64,000 nt of DNA, taken from Chitinophagaceae bacterium (lineage in GTDB: Bacteria > Bacteroidota > Bacteroidia > Chitinophagales > Chitinophagaceae). Position numbers and translations under genes: made by a program. Position 1 is the stretch's first letter. The number at the start of each line of letters is the position of its first letter. The stretch is from assembly GCA_016787065.1 (NCBI GenBank), contig JAEUVD010000033.1, positions 124,001 through 188,000 of the forward strand. Direction: 5' to 3'. The notes below the pieces were generated by a model. It was not told where the DNA came from. It saw only the letters and a program-made list of their open reading frames with translations, and searched no databases. This document shows, piece after piece, positions 47,531 to 57,176 of the stretch.

Positions 47531-48907
47531 TTATACCGTAACCGGTTCTTGATTCATTTTTTCTTCATCCAATTCGCCTTCCCAGCGTGCGATTACAGCG
47601 GAAGCTAAACAATTACCCATCACATTCACACTGGTGCGCGCCATATCCATCAAAGCATCAATGCCAAAAATCATGGTGATAGGCCACATCGGCAGATTGA
47701 ATGTAGCTGCGGTTCCAATAAGAATAACCAAGGAGGCACGAGGCACACCGGCAACCCCTTTACTGGTAAGCATGAGTGTAACTACCATAAAAATTTGTTG
47801 TCCTAAACTTAAATCGATACCGGCAGCCTGTGCAACAAACACAGATGCTAGTGATAAGTATAAGGTGGTGCCATCTAAATTAAAACTATATCCTAACGGC
47901 ATTACGAACGACACTACTTTACGAGGCACACCAAATTGTTCCATCGCATTCATTGCTAAGGGCAATGCGCTTTCTGAAGTAGAGGTTGCAAAAGCTAAAG
48001 CAACAGGTTTGCCAATGGCTTTAATAAAATGTTTCAAATGCAAACGAGCAGCTAACGCTATAGGAAAGAAAACAAGAATTACAAACCCAATTAAAGCAAC
48101 ATACAAAGTAAGCAGTAAATTAAACAAGGGTTTTACTACACCGATTCCCATTTTACCTACGGTGTACGCTATGGCCGCACCAACGCCTATCGGTGCATAG
48201 TACATAATTATTTTGGTGAATTTGAACATGACTTCCGAAAGGCTTTCACAAAAATCGAGCATGGGTTTTCGATGTCGATCGCTGAGCATGGCAAGGGCTA
48301 TACCGAAAATGATGCTGAACACCACGATCTGTAATACTTGTCCTTCTGCCACCGACTTGGCAATATTCTCCGGAAAAACATGAAGTAAAATATCCTCCCA
48401 GTTTTGTTTTTTTGTTTCAGGAAGATCCGCATGATAATCGGGAGGTATTACGATGCCTACACCGGCTTTTGAAAAGTTGATGGCAAACAAACCGATAAAT
48501 AACGCAAGGGTGGTGGCGAAATAAAAATACAACATCGATTTCCAACCCATTCTACCCACTTGTTTTAAGTTTGAGTGTCCGGCTATTCCAAATACAAGTG
48601 TTGCAAATAACAAAGGCCCAACAACCGTTTTTATTAACTGAAGAAATATTTTAGAGAATACTTGTAGATGCGTAGCAACATCCGGAAAGTCGTAACCAAC
48701 TTCGAGTCCGATGAGCATGGAAACTAAGATCCAGGTGGTGATCGTACGTTTTGTAAAACCGAGATAAATAAAACCGGCTAAAGCGGCATAACGCGATACA
48801 GCCAGAGCATTTGGAGGTATACTAAGTTGATGTTGTTGAATGAAATGCAGTATAGCTGCGAGGGTAGTTAAAAACAAGGTAACCAGTAAGGGGATATACT
48901 TTTTCAT
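47531..48907 (-). CDS. Dicarboxylate/amino acid:cation symporter
   Basis: A 458-residue transporter of the DAACS family (GltP/DctA-like) which takes up glutamate, aspartate or C4-dicarboxylates with sodium or protons. The serine-rich hairpin region TSTSESALPLAMNAME, SFNLDGTTLYLSLASVF, KGVAGVPRASLV and DMARTSVNVMGN are the substrate and ion sites. About eight membrane segments plus two re-entrant loops. The exact substrate is not readable. Single gene, convergent with the deacetylase. Confidence 0.92.
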   Translation of the reverse strand: MKKYIPLLVTLFLTTLAAILHFIQQHQLSIPPNALAVSRYAALAGFIYLGFTKRTITTWILVSMLIGLEVGYDFPDVATHLQVFSKIFLQLIKTVVGPLLFATLVFGIAGHSNLKQVGRMGWKSMLYFYFATTLALFIGLFAINFSKAGVGIVIPPDYHADLPETKKQNWEDILLHVFPENIAKSVAEGQVLQIVVFSIIFGIALAMLSDRHRKPMLDFCESLSEVMFKFTKIIMYYAPIGVGAAIAYTVGKMGIGVVKPLFNLLLTLYVALIGFVILVFFPIALAARLHLKHFIKAIGKPVALAFATSTSESALPLAMNAMEQFGVPRKVVSFVMPLGYSFNLDGTTLYLSLASVFVAQAAGIDLSLGQQIFMVVTLMLTSKGVAGVPRASLVILIGTAATFNLPMWPITMIFGIDALMDMARTSVNVMGNCLASAVIARWEGELDEEKMNQEPVTV

Positions 48908-49277
48908 GCCGTGGTATTGTGGTAAAAATAGAAACTTTCTGTTGAAATAATTAGAGTAATACTTGGCGAGCCATTTGTTTTTAAAATGTACGTGTAAATG
49001 GTTAGTAGCAACTTGGTTGTAACGTATGATTTAAACGAGGAACAGGGTAGATTTGAACAGGTTAGTAGATCGCATGGATTGCCTTAAATAGGCAAAAAAA
49101 GTAAAAGAAAAGCTGATTTTAGAACAGGCTATAAATTGATAAAATTCAGGAAATTGGCATAGTATAATGAGTACATTTGTAACAGACAGTTTATCAGATA
49201 GCGGTTGGTGCTGTTTGAAGTTGGTGTTCTTTTGATAAATTGTTGACAAGGAAACATATAAAACAAACACCACAAAC
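48908..49277. other. 370-base gap with little structure
   Basis: Lies between the divergent symporter and HNH genes. A good -7 box TACATTTG at 49172-49179 could drive the HNH gene, leaving a leader of about 95 bases. A minus-strand open frame here has no domain and low complexity and is not called. Nothing else supported. Confidence 0.5.
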
Positions 49278-49856
49278 ATGATAAAACTTTTACCAGGGGA
49301 AAAATTCAGGGATTTAACTCTAGATGGAAAACTATCATTAAATTATGCTATTTCCAATCAAGGCCGATTAGTGAGTTATAGCGAATCGATCAAAAAAGAT
49401 GCACGTTTATTGGAAGGCGGTTTAATTAAAGGCTATCGCGTGATGCGCTATAAAGTTAAACAAGGAAAGAAGCTTGTGTATAAGCAAAAACTATTCTTTA
49501 GAATGGTTGCAGAAACTTTTCTGAAACCTAAAACAGCGAATCATGCTCATGTTATTCACCTCGACTTTAACCGGGCTAATGACAAGGTATCAAACCTTAA
49601 ATGGGTAACTTGGGAAGAAATGCAAAAGCATCATGCCAAGAGTCCGGCAAGGAAAGCACAACTTTTAAAGTTACAAGAGTTAAACCGACAAAACCCAAGA
49701 AGGAAGTTAAGCATAGCCCAAGTAAAAACGATCAAGAAAGAACTTCAAAACCCGAAACGCAAATTAACGATACGCGCCATGGCGGAAAAATACGGCGTAA
49801 GTGAAATGCAACTTTATCGAATAAAATCAGGGGAGAACTGGGGGCATTTGAAGTAA
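49278..49856 (+). CDS. HNH endonuclease-like protein with C-terminal helix-turn-helix
   Basis: A 192-residue protein. The N-terminal YAISNQGRLVSY is a NUMOD4-like motif, and HAHVIHLDFNRANDKVSNLKWVTWEE is the HNH pattern (H, N and second H-equivalent region; the last His is replaced). The C-terminal third is basic and ends in a helix-turn-helix (LTIRAMAEKYGVSEMQLYRI), as in NUMOD1-type homing-endonuclease DNA-binding parts. Such free-standing genes behave like selfish or domesticated nucleases. No intron or intein host is adjacent. It sits at the edge of a repeat-rich region. Confidence 0.78.
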   Translation: MIKLLPGEKFRDLTLDGKLSLNYAISNQGRLVSYSESIKKDARLLEGGLIKGYRVMRYKVKQGKKLVYKQKLFFRMVAETFLKPKTANHAHVIHLDFNRANDKVSNLKWVTWEEMQKHHAKSPARKAQLLKLQELNRQNPRRKLSIAQVKTIKKELQNPKRKLTIRAMAEKYGVSEMQLYRIKSGENWGHLK

Positions 49857-49868
49857 GTTGCTTTTAGC

Positions 49869-49896
49869 AATGAACAATGAATAATGAACAATGAAT
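49869..49896 (+). repeat. Two tandem 14-bp units AATGAACAATGAAT
   Basis: Two perfect copies, followed by AATGAGG, just after the HNH gene. Simple-sequence type repeat. Confidence 0.8.
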
Positions 49897-50023
49897 AATG
49901 AGGAGTTTTGTTCAAGTGTAAGCTTGTTCTTGATTGGCGCTAAGGCATGTGTGTTGGTTAACCTGTGCCAATGAATTTTGTTCTCGTCATACCCTAAGTT
50001 CCAACAACATGATAAACATAATG

Positions 50024-50050
50024 GTAGAGGCGCGATGCTTCGCGTCTCAC
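50024..50050. repeat. REP-like palindrome GAGGCGCGA-TGCT-TCGCGTCTC
   Basis: Nine-base arms with one mismatch. Resembles the GAGACGCGATGCATCGCGTCTC palindromes scattered through many bacterial genomes. Confidence 0.6.
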
Positions 50051-50197
50051 CAATGGTTTCAATTCAATTATCATACTTCCTTCTATCTGTTTAACTGCTG
50101 ATTTGTGGTTTTAAAAAATAACTGAGCATACTAAGCTCGTCGTTTAACTACTTAACTAAGGTAAATTCAAAAGCTATCACTGGTGTGTTCTTTCTCC

Positions 50198-50237
50198 AAA
50201 ACCAAGCATTAAGTTATGCATCTTAATGCTTGGTTTT
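50198..50237. terminator. Strong 16-bp hairpin followed by T run, no adjacent gene
   Basis: Arm AAAACCAAGCATTAAG pairs perfectly with CTTAATGCTTGGTTTT around an 8-base loop, followed by TTC on the plus strand. It is 340 bases after the HNH stop. It has the form of an intrinsic terminator, usable in either direction, but what it terminates is unclear. Confidence 0.65.
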
Positions 50238-50243
50238 TTCTAT

Positions 50244-50340
50244 AAAATGCCTCAATGAAAACAACTTCATGGTTTATTTCTTGACTCTATATCATCTGTG
50301 AAATCCGTTTCATCCGTTTTAATCTGTGATTCAGATAATG
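50244..50340 (-). repeat. Dispersed ~97-bp repeat, copy 1
   Basis: Begins AAAATGCCTCAATGAA and contains CTCTATATCATCTGTGAA and TCCGTTTCATCCG before TGATTCAGA.AATG. A second copy, about 85 percent identical by eye, is at 56551-56648. On the minus strand both read as SES..K.DET.FTDDIE. Confidence 0.8.
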
Positions 50341-50729
50341 AGCGTTGCATGAAATTTATGGTATTAATTTCTTTAATGAAAGCTAAATTATAACGACATA
50401 ATAATCCAATATTGCTGAGTTCTATTTCAGTTATACGGGGTATATGATTCAAATAGCGAAAGTAATAGTGCAGACTGAACCTTGAAAAGACAGTATTGAA
50501 GCATCGAGGGGCTAGAATGTAACCATTAACCTTCATTTTATTCCTCGCAATCATCATCTGATGAGCTACAGTGATCATCTGAAAAAAAGGATGAATACTC
50601 GAGCTGACAAGCTGACGGTTCGTGTAAGTCAAACAACAACTCGAGTTCGCAAAATCCGAACTGAGGTTATCGAAATGTGCACTGCGGTTTACTTACAAGA
50701 TGTCTATGATCGTCCGGTTAAGCGTTGTT

Positions 50730-50792
50730 GTTAGCAAAACGGATACAGTAGTTAGCAAAATGGATACAATTGTTAGCAAAACGGATACAACT
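50730..50792 (+). repeat. Three tandem 21-bp iterons GTTAGCAAAACGGATACA...
   Basis: Exact 21-base period at 50730, 50751 and 50772; the first 18 bases of each unit are identical except one C to T change. Could be transposon-end repeats (IS21-type ends carry such repeats) or protein-binding iterons. No transposase gene is adjacent. Confidence 0.75.
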
Positions 50793-51105
50793 GTTTCTAT
50801 TTACGAAACTCGAGATGATTATTTGGCATAATGGGTTTGTGATCAGTCACCTACTACATGTAAGACCTACATGAAGTGACTGTAAATGGACTTAGCATTA
50901 TTTGAAATTTACAGTGTGAATTTTTTCAATGAAAGAACGCGAATTACTCCGATTTAATAGATAAATACCGCTGAGTTGCTTTTCATTTATACCTAGAATG
51001 CGCAAGAGGTGGTAGAGGACGCAATCTTGAGAACTTGGATTGAATGATGTGTTTTAAGATGAGATGATGTTTTATTATTATCTAACTCTGGATTGACTTG
51101 TATTA

Positions 51106-51144
51106 AATAAATTAAGTGCAGATTTTATCTGCACTTAATTTATT
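51106..51144 (-). terminator. Terminator after the 1460-residue protein gene
   Basis: AATAAATTAAGTGCAGAT and its perfect 18-base reverse complement around a 3-base loop, 25 bases after the stop codon, leading into T-rich sequence on the minus strand. Confidence 0.75.
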
Positions 51145-51168
51145 GTCATTGAATGCTAAAATCTTAAT

Positions 51169-54100
51169 TTATTGAACAATTAATTTTTTAGTTTGAACCA
51201 ATGTACTATTAGAATACAAACTACAGAAGTAAACTCCTTTTTGTAATTCAACTGTTGAAATGTCGATTTTATCAGTAAAATGATTTAGGGAGATCGTTTG
51301 AATTTTCTTTCCCATTAGATCTGTTATAATAACTTCTGACAAAGTGGTTGGCTGTATGGAATAGGCTAAAGTTACCTTGTCGGTTGCAGGATTTGGATAC
51401 AAGTTAATCTTATCGAATTCTCCTGATTCCTTTTCCAATATTTGATTACTTGAAACACCTTTTTGGTTGAAGTTAGTAGTACAAAGAATTTCGTCATTAT
51501 AAGTTTTAGATGGGTCTATATTAGCATAAAGAGTTCGAGCTAAGTAAACACCCTTGCCACCGACATAAGGACACTGAGAAGCCAATAATTCTAGTTGCAG
51601 AATTTCTTGAGGTGTCATTAATTCCATTTCATTATTGATAGCTTTCGCCAAAAAATAAACAATTGAAGCTTCGCTTATTGTCATAATGTTGTTAGTGCTT
51701 AGTGAGTTGCTATAAACTAATGCCAAATTAACAAGACTATCCACTGCAATTGAATCTTCCAAAACAATGGTATCTCTTAAAACATCACCAATCATATCAA
51801 TTTTTGATATTAAACCTTCGTCACTTGTTTGTTCACTGATATAATATTGTTGGAACATTGGGTCACTATTTCGGAAAAGAACATTGTAATGTAACTCCGT
51901 AAGTAAACCTTCTTTGTCTATAGAATGCGCAACTAGATTATTTGAACTATAAGTAGTGTTATTGTTTATGATGTCTAATGCGGCTTGCGTACTATATTTA
52001 TTACTGGTTGTAACCATGAAGTTTGTTGGAGAGCAATTATACGCGGTACCAATAAATGGCGGTATAACATATCTAGCATTAAAATTTGTTGCTCCTGATA
52101 AATTTTGAGTTATTTGTTGGGTGTAAATTCTATCATCAAATTGCGTTGTCCCAGTTCTGAATATGTAATAACCATTGCTATAACCGGAAGCTAAAAAAAC
52201 ATTGTTATAATCTAAAGAGGTTGTTGAACCTATTGTACCTAATGTACCTAAAGTGCTATTGTCTACAAAATACATGCCCCATCCAAGGTATGAGAATGAG
52301 TTCCCTTTAATTTTATCAATAATTAAATTGTTTGTTCCGCAATTTCCTTCTATATATAATCCATATTTCATAAATTCAAAATTGTTACACTTTAAATCAA
52401 TGTGCTGACTTTGCGAGAATTTCATTCCGCTAAATGTATTCGGTTGATTTACAAGTTCTAGAGTATTAGGCCCTCGAAGAATATTTTCATCAAAGAAACT
52501 ACCATAACAATCAACACCATAGATTCCAGCACTAATAACGCCTATAGTAGGTAACTGTGGAGTAGTTATTTGCAATTCAACTAAATTACTACTTACTTTC
52601 ATACCTCTCCCCGTTTTATTTAAATATATTCCGGAACCGGCAGCATGATTATACACATGTACTATATTGGATTCGATAGTGATTATATGAGACCAGTTAT
52701 TACTTAATTGATCTATTTTAATACCCAACGGCGGATTAGTAGTGCCATTCATTTCTAACTCCCTTATATAAATTTCATTTTCCTTTATTGTACTTGATTG
52801 CATCATGTTACCATTAACATAAATAGTGTTAAAACAACCAGTCATAATACCATTTTGTATTATTTGTTTCTGAAGGTCAGATTCAAACATGGCAACTCCA
52901 TAAAAGCAATTGACGATTCCTAGCATCATTAAATAACTATTATTTCTATGTCCAACAATCGCTTTATCACAATTTTCGAAACCATTATCAATAAGAACAT
53001 CGTATACTACGTTCAAACGATGTTTCATAGTAAAACCTGATACAGTTTGGAAAAAAATGCCTGCTCCTTGACGTGAAGAGGCTATCTGAGAGTTAATTTG
53101 TTGTTCACTCCAACCGAACTCATTGTGAATATTTTTAAATCGATTGTCATAAATATTATAATTCTCGATTTGAGATAAACTTCCATGTATTATTAGAATT
53201 CCAGTAACTAAATTCTCGAATACATTCATTGAGTTACCGAAATCCAATTTGCCTATATCAACTGTTTTACAAGATGTTAATTGAATTCCAATATTACTTT
53301 GATTGGAACTATTAAAAGGAGGTAATAGGAAGCTATTCGAAGTTGTAGTAAATGTATTTTGTTCTATAATACAATTGCCATTTAAATTCGTATAGTTGGT
53401 TGGTGCATTAGTAATTTTGACGCTTCGCCAATTATCAATGAAGGTATTATGTATTAAACTGACTTTTGCTCCATCCATATATTGAATTCCTGTTAGCATA
53501 TCCCGAATATTGCAATCACGGAATTTAATAGTTTCATTCGGAGTTGAGGCAATCATCCCATTCCACATATAATTGCATTCTGATCGTAATTCACAGTTTT
53601 CGAAACTTAAGGTTGCACCATTGGAGATTATAAAGTTCGTTCCGGGAGCCATTAGAATATTAGGACAATTAATAAAAGATATGTTCTGTGTTATTAAAAT
53701 AGTTCCATCGAATACAATAGGGTTTGAAAAATTATTTATTACTGAACCAAGAACGCTGCTAATGCTTGCGCTTGTTCCGTTATTGTATGGTGAGTTGGAA
53801 CTAAATTTTGGAATAAAAGTAGTATTGCTGAACACATTTGGATTACAACAAAATGGATTCTGTATATAAGTACTAGTTTTTGTATTTACACAACCATTCG
53901 CATCGGTACATGTTACGCTAAAAATACCATTTAATGGGGGAGTAGGTGGAGAGCTTAAGGGCGCAATAATGGTACTACCGGTTTGATTACTTACAATTCC
54001 AGACCAGGCATATGTGGCATTTCCTGAAGTATTGCAAGTGGCAGTAAATGATGGAGAACAATTAGCATTATTTGAAGTGATAGTTATTATAGGTAATGGA

Positions 54101-55551
54101 TTCACATTTACGGCAAGTTGATTAATAGAATGACATCCAATATCCGACTTAACATCGCAGGTGTATATGGTAGTTGAAGAAGGTGTCACATAAATTGGAT
54201 TGGTTGTATAAGCTCCTGGAGCCCAGTAATATGATAATAATGAAGCTGGAATCACATTGATTGGGGGCATCGTGATATTTGCGCCTTGTCCGATACAAAT
54301 AGAGGCGTAGGAAGCAGGATTTTTTACCTCCATATATTGGTAAGTCATGGTACTTGTATTAGAACAACCATTTGCATCTGTAACTTGAATGGTATACACA
54401 TTGGGAGTAGAAATGGTGTGATTGACGGATGTGTTATTGGCTATATTGTTTGCAAATATTGTGGCTGTGTTGAGGTTTTTGAATGTTAAGGGTGCAAAAC
54501 CTGGACTGTTAGCTTGAACTGTTAAGGTGGCGTTGGAACCCAACGTGTTCGTACAAAGTTTTGGAGTTGTTATTGATATACTTGGCTTGCCTGTAACTTT
54601 AACTGTAGTGCTAGCCGTGCAACCGGAGGCATCTATAGCGGTTACGGTATATGTTACATTATTAGTTCCGATAAAAGTGCCTGGTGATGAGAATGAGCCG
54701 GGTGAAACTGAGTAATTAAGGTTAGGGTTATAGTTACTTATGTTAACATTGGTCGTACTGGAACCAGGAGGTATACAGTAATTAGTTAACACCGGGGTAG
54801 TTAGCAAGGCAATTGGAGGAAAACACCCCCAAGGTTGTGTTGGTATACTTGTATTTGGGATGTAATGTTTATTGTCTAGAAAAATTTGATTGGATGTAGA
54901 AATTGAACCAGTTAAAGCAAACCGCATCGGGCTTGTATTTCCCGAAAACAATTGACGATTGAGAATATTTACAGTTATTGTGTTTTTTCCTGGATTTACA
55001 ACAACATTTAATGATACAGTCTGATTTCCAGGGGTACAAGTTGTAGAGAATATTTGAGTCGAACTAGTGCCAGAACTTAAGATCATTGATTCAATTTTAT
55101 CATCCCAGGCTACAGAGAAGTTTAAGGAAACAGTAGTAGGGGCAAGAATATCAACCCAAAAATCTCGTACAAATGTGTAGTAATTGCTATTCTGTTTTAA
55201 ATTACATAACCCATTTGCATTATTATTTACATCGCCAGTGCAAACAACACTTATTGGTCTCCAATTGGTATTGTTGAATGGAGAAGAAGCAAGTGGCGCC
55301 CATACTTCTGCGCACATGGGTACGGTCTGACCATCATCTGTACTTGTTATTTTCCAATATGCATCATTTTCGCAGGATGAATAGAAAGATCCAGTCATGT
55401 GATTTTTTCCAGTGGTAATATCCAGAGACTTTGTTTTCATACAACTAGGTATCGGATTAATTATTGGTGCTTGAGCGAAAATCTTACCCATATATAGAAG
55501 GCTTAGCACGCTTACTATAATGACTTGATAGTTAAAACAATTTTTTTTCAT
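51169..55551 (-). CDS. Giant secreted T9SS type A protein with Ig-like and parallel beta-helix regions
   Basis: 1460 residues. Signal peptide (NYQVIIVSVLSLLYMGKIFAQ region), then a region with FVRDFWVDILAPTTVSLNFSVAWDD, then Ig-like repeats (VTAIDASGCTAST, IQVTDANGCSNTS). From about residue 600 to 1180 a right-handed beta-helix is likely: GTILITQNISFINCP, ENCELRSECNYMWNGMI and many N-rich short strands. The end (NLYPNPATDKVTLAYS ... KGVYFCSLYSN) is the type A sorting domain. Beta-helices often bind or cut polysaccharides; no catalytic residues could be assigned. It is the largest gene here and stands alone between repeat-rich flanks. Confidence 0.88.
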   Translation of the reverse strand: MKKNCFNYQVIIVSVLSLLYMGKIFAQAPIINPIPSCMKTKSLDITTGKNHMTGSFYSSCENDAYWKITSTDDGQTVPMCAEVWAPLASSPFNNTNWRPISVVCTGDVNNNANGLCNLKQNSNYYTFVRDFWVDILAPTTVSLNFSVAWDDKIESMILSSGTSSTQIFSTTCTPGNQTVSLNVVVNPGKNTITVNILNRQLFSGNTSPMRFALTGSISTSNQIFLDNKHYIPNTSIPTQPWGCFPPIALLTTPVLTNYCIPPGSSTTNVNISNYNPNLNYSVSPGSFSSPGTFIGTNNVTYTVTAIDASGCTASTTVKVTGKPSISITTPKLCTNTLGSNATLTVQANSPGFAPLTFKNLNTATIFANNIANNTSVNHTISTPNVYTIQVTDANGCSNTSTMTYQYMEVKNPASYASICIGQGANITMPPINVIPASLLSYYWAPGAYTTNPIYVTPSSTTIYTCDVKSDIGCHSINQLAVNVNPLPIITITSNNANCSPSFTATCNTSGNATYAWSGIVSNQTGSTIIAPLSSPPTPPLNGIFSVTCTDANGCVNTKTSTYIQNPFCCNPNVFSNTTFIPKFSSNSPYNNGTSASISSVLGSVINNFSNPIVFDGTILITQNISFINCPNILMAPGTNFIISNGATLSFENCELRSECNYMWNGMIASTPNETIKFRDCNIRDMLTGIQYMDGAKVSLIHNTFIDNWRSVKITNAPTNYTNLNGNCIIEQNTFTTTSNSFLLPPFNSSNQSNIGIQLTSCKTVDIGKLDFGNSMNVFENLVTGILIIHGSLSQIENYNIYDNRFKNIHNEFGWSEQQINSQIASSRQGAGIFFQTVSGFTMKHRLNVVYDVLIDNGFENCDKAIVGHRNNSYLMMLGIVNCFYGVAMFESDLQKQIIQNGIMTGCFNTIYVNGNMMQSSTIKENEIYIRELEMNGTTNPPLGIKIDQLSNNWSHIITIESNIVHVYNHAAGSGIYLNKTGRGMKVSSNLVELQITTPQLPTIGVISAGIYGVDCYGSFFDENILRGPNTLELVNQPNTFSGMKFSQSQHIDLKCNNFEFMKYGLYIEGNCGTNNLIIDKIKGNSFSYLGWGMYFVDNSTLGTLGTIGSTTSLDYNNVFLASGYSNGYYIFRTGTTQFDDRIYTQQITQNLSGATNFNARYVIPPFIGTAYNCSPTNFMVTTSNKYSTQAALDIINNNTTYSSNNLVAHSIDKEGLLTELHYNVLFRNSDPMFQQYYISEQTSDEGLISKIDMIGDVLRDTIVLEDSIAVDSLVNLALVYSNSLSTNNIMTISEASIVYFLAKAINNEMELMTPQEILQLELLASQCPYVGGKGVYLARTLYANIDPSKTYNDEILCTTNFNQKGVSSNQILEKESGEFDKINLYPNPATDKVTLAYSIQPTTLSEVIITDLMGKKIQTISLNHFTDKIDISTVELQKGVYFCSLYSNSTLVQTKKLIVQ

Positions 55552-56468
55552 TTTATTTATTTTGATGTTTGAAAATTTATTTGAAGTTTTTAAGAAGAAT
55601 ATTTACAAGGATATACTGCAAGTATTTGATTGAAGTTTCGTAGTTCATGGTTATTTTCTTTCTGGGAACTATCTTTAAACCCTAATTTTAGGCATAGTGA
55701 TAGTGTTGTTTTTAGTCTATGTAATAACTAAAAACATCTAATGACCAGATTCAATAAAGCATATTACCGTGACTAGTAATAGTCATTTCAGTTTGCGTAT
55801 AGTACCAAATTTTAGTTTTGTTTGCTTTATTTTCAGCAAACATTTAAAAATAGATTTTATTTGTATGGCGTATTACCGGCATTTAGCAAACGATATTGAT
55901 TAAATAAACTAGTTAACAATCCAGAACATACAATTGATCGTTGCATTTCATTTGAACGTGTTAATCTTGAACTTAGGTTGAAAAAGTTCGTATAAAATAC
56001 CAATTTATTTAAACGCTTCCATTCGATTAATATGGAACAACATGGTGTTTTCATTGTGAAAATCTTTTAGAATTAAAAGTTAATAATTACTCAAACTTAC
56101 GTTTGTCTTCATTTACATAATATGATATAGTTGAGAACCATACGAATTGTCTTGAGAATAAGTAATTAGGGATTGAGATCGAATATTGTAAATAGGTAAA
56201 ATAGTTTGCCATGTACAATTTTCCTTATCGGTTGGTATCTTCATCACAAGTTTTCGTATGAAAATGGTTTTCTACAACGAATTGAATGTTATCCCACCAC
56301 TGGCGATAAATAGCGAAGTGGTTCTCATGCCCAAGCGATAAAAATTGTATGGTAACGATTTTGGTCCACTCTGATTACCCTTAAGTTACACAGCATAGGA
56401 GTTACATTTGGTATGAGCCGAGGACAAAAATGAAACCTACATGCTACACAGAACTATTTTATTACTTA

Positions 56469-56517
56469 CTGGCACAGGCTGGCCACCGCACAAACCTACG
56501 CGCCAAGCCTGCGCCAG
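56469..56517. repeat. REP-like imperfect inverted repeat
   Basis: CTGGCACAGGCTGG on the left and CCAAGCCTGCGCCAG on the right pair with one mismatch and one bulge. GC-rich against its surroundings. Directly precedes dispersed repeat copy 2. Confidence 0.6.
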
Positions 56518-56550
56518 CTTTCGTGGATAATTACTTTCGCGAGCTAGAGC

Positions 56551-56648
56551 AAAATGCCTCAATGAATATAACTTCCTGATTAATTGCTTGTACTCTATAT
56601 CATCTGTGAATTCCGTTTCATCCGATTTCATCCGTGATTCAGACAATG
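56551..56648 (-). repeat. Dispersed ~97-bp repeat, copy 2
   Basis: Aligns along its length with 50244-50340 (same AAAATGCCTCAATGAA start, same CTCTATATCATCTGTGAA core, same orientation). The homology begins exactly at the same base in both copies, and the upstream flanks differ. Confidence 0.8.
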
Positions 56649-56715
56649 ATGCAAGAGGCCCTATAAAAACTAAAAAGAAAATTTTGTTTGCTAACTCCTA
56701 AAAACTATCTCCCCA

Positions 56716-57102
56716 TCAATTCATCTTATACGGTGCTATCAAATCAAACTCGGGAACTTCAACATAAAATAATTTTTTATTCAGCATGTTCTCCATTTGA
56801 TAACGACCTACCATACGACCCATATCCGTTTTGATATTCGCGCCGGAAACATATTGGAAACTTTCACCAGGTTCAAGTACCGGTTGTTGTCCTACCACAC
56901 CATCACCTTCTATTTCACGCACTGTTCCGTTGCTATCAAAAATTTGCCAGTATCGTCGTAATAATTTGATAGGAAAATTTGAAAAATTGTCGATAGATAT
57001 TCTGTAATTGAAGGTGTACTCATTCAGCATCGGGTTTGATTGTTGTTCGTTATAAAACGTCTCAACGGTTATGCTAACGCCTTCTGTAATTTGTTGCTCC
57101 AT
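56716..57102 (-). CDS. apaG: ApaG domain protein
   Basis: A 128-residue protein with the whole ApaG fold: EYTFNYRISIDNFSNFPIKLLRRYWQIFDSNG, VREIEGDGVVGQQPVLEPGESFQYVSG and GRMVGRYQM. Often annotated as Co2+/Mg2+ efflux protein, though the biochemical role is not established. Last gene of the probable lspA operon, after a 74-base gap. Confidence 0.93.
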   Translation of the reverse strand: MEQQITEGVSITVETFYNEQQSNPMLNEYTFNYRISIDNFSNFPIKLLRRYWQIFDSNGTVREIEGDGVVGQQPVLEPGESFQYVSGANIKTDMGRMVGRYQMENMLNKKLFYVEVPEFDLIAPYKMN

Positions 57103-57176
57103 GACGTTTGTAAATGTAGGATTTTTTTCAAATCAACAAATTTTTTATCCGTATTCCTTCGTGGTTATTCGCGTTC

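Larger units (their letters stand above)
49857..51168. other. 1.3-kb gene-poor region rich in repeats
   Basis: Between the HNH gene and the 1460-residue protein. It holds the repeats and hairpins listed separately (49869, 50024, 50198, 50244, 50730, 51106) and no supported gene. An open frame on the minus strand at 50267-50632 partly translates the dispersed repeat and has no recognisable domain. Confidence 0.6.
55552..56715. other. 1.16-kb gene-poor region
   Basis: Upstream of the 1460-residue gene. It holds the palindrome at 56469 and repeat copy 2 at 56551. Short minus-strand open frames at 55857-56054 and 56437-56646 show no domain; the second translates the repeats. I see no supported gene. 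Confidence 0.55.

Noticed and set aside
49031..49279. Small minus-strand open frame upstream of the HNH gene
   Set aside because: No domain or signal, low-complexity composition, and it overlaps the HNH promoter region.
50198..50237. Possible tmRNA or tRNA end
   Set aside because: No T-loop (GTTCRANNC), acceptor pairing or CCA found; only the hairpin is supported.
50267..50632. 121-codon open frame on the minus strand
   Set aside because: Its C-terminal end (SQIKTDETDFTDDIE) is the translation of the dispersed repeat; the rest has no recognisable domain or promoter.
55857..56054. 65-codon open frame on the minus strand
   Set aside because: No similarity I can name, no promoter or coding context; short enough to be chance in AT-rich sequence.
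56437..56646. 69-codon open frame on the minus strand
   Set aside because: It translates the second copy of the dispersed repeat and the adjacent palindrome.
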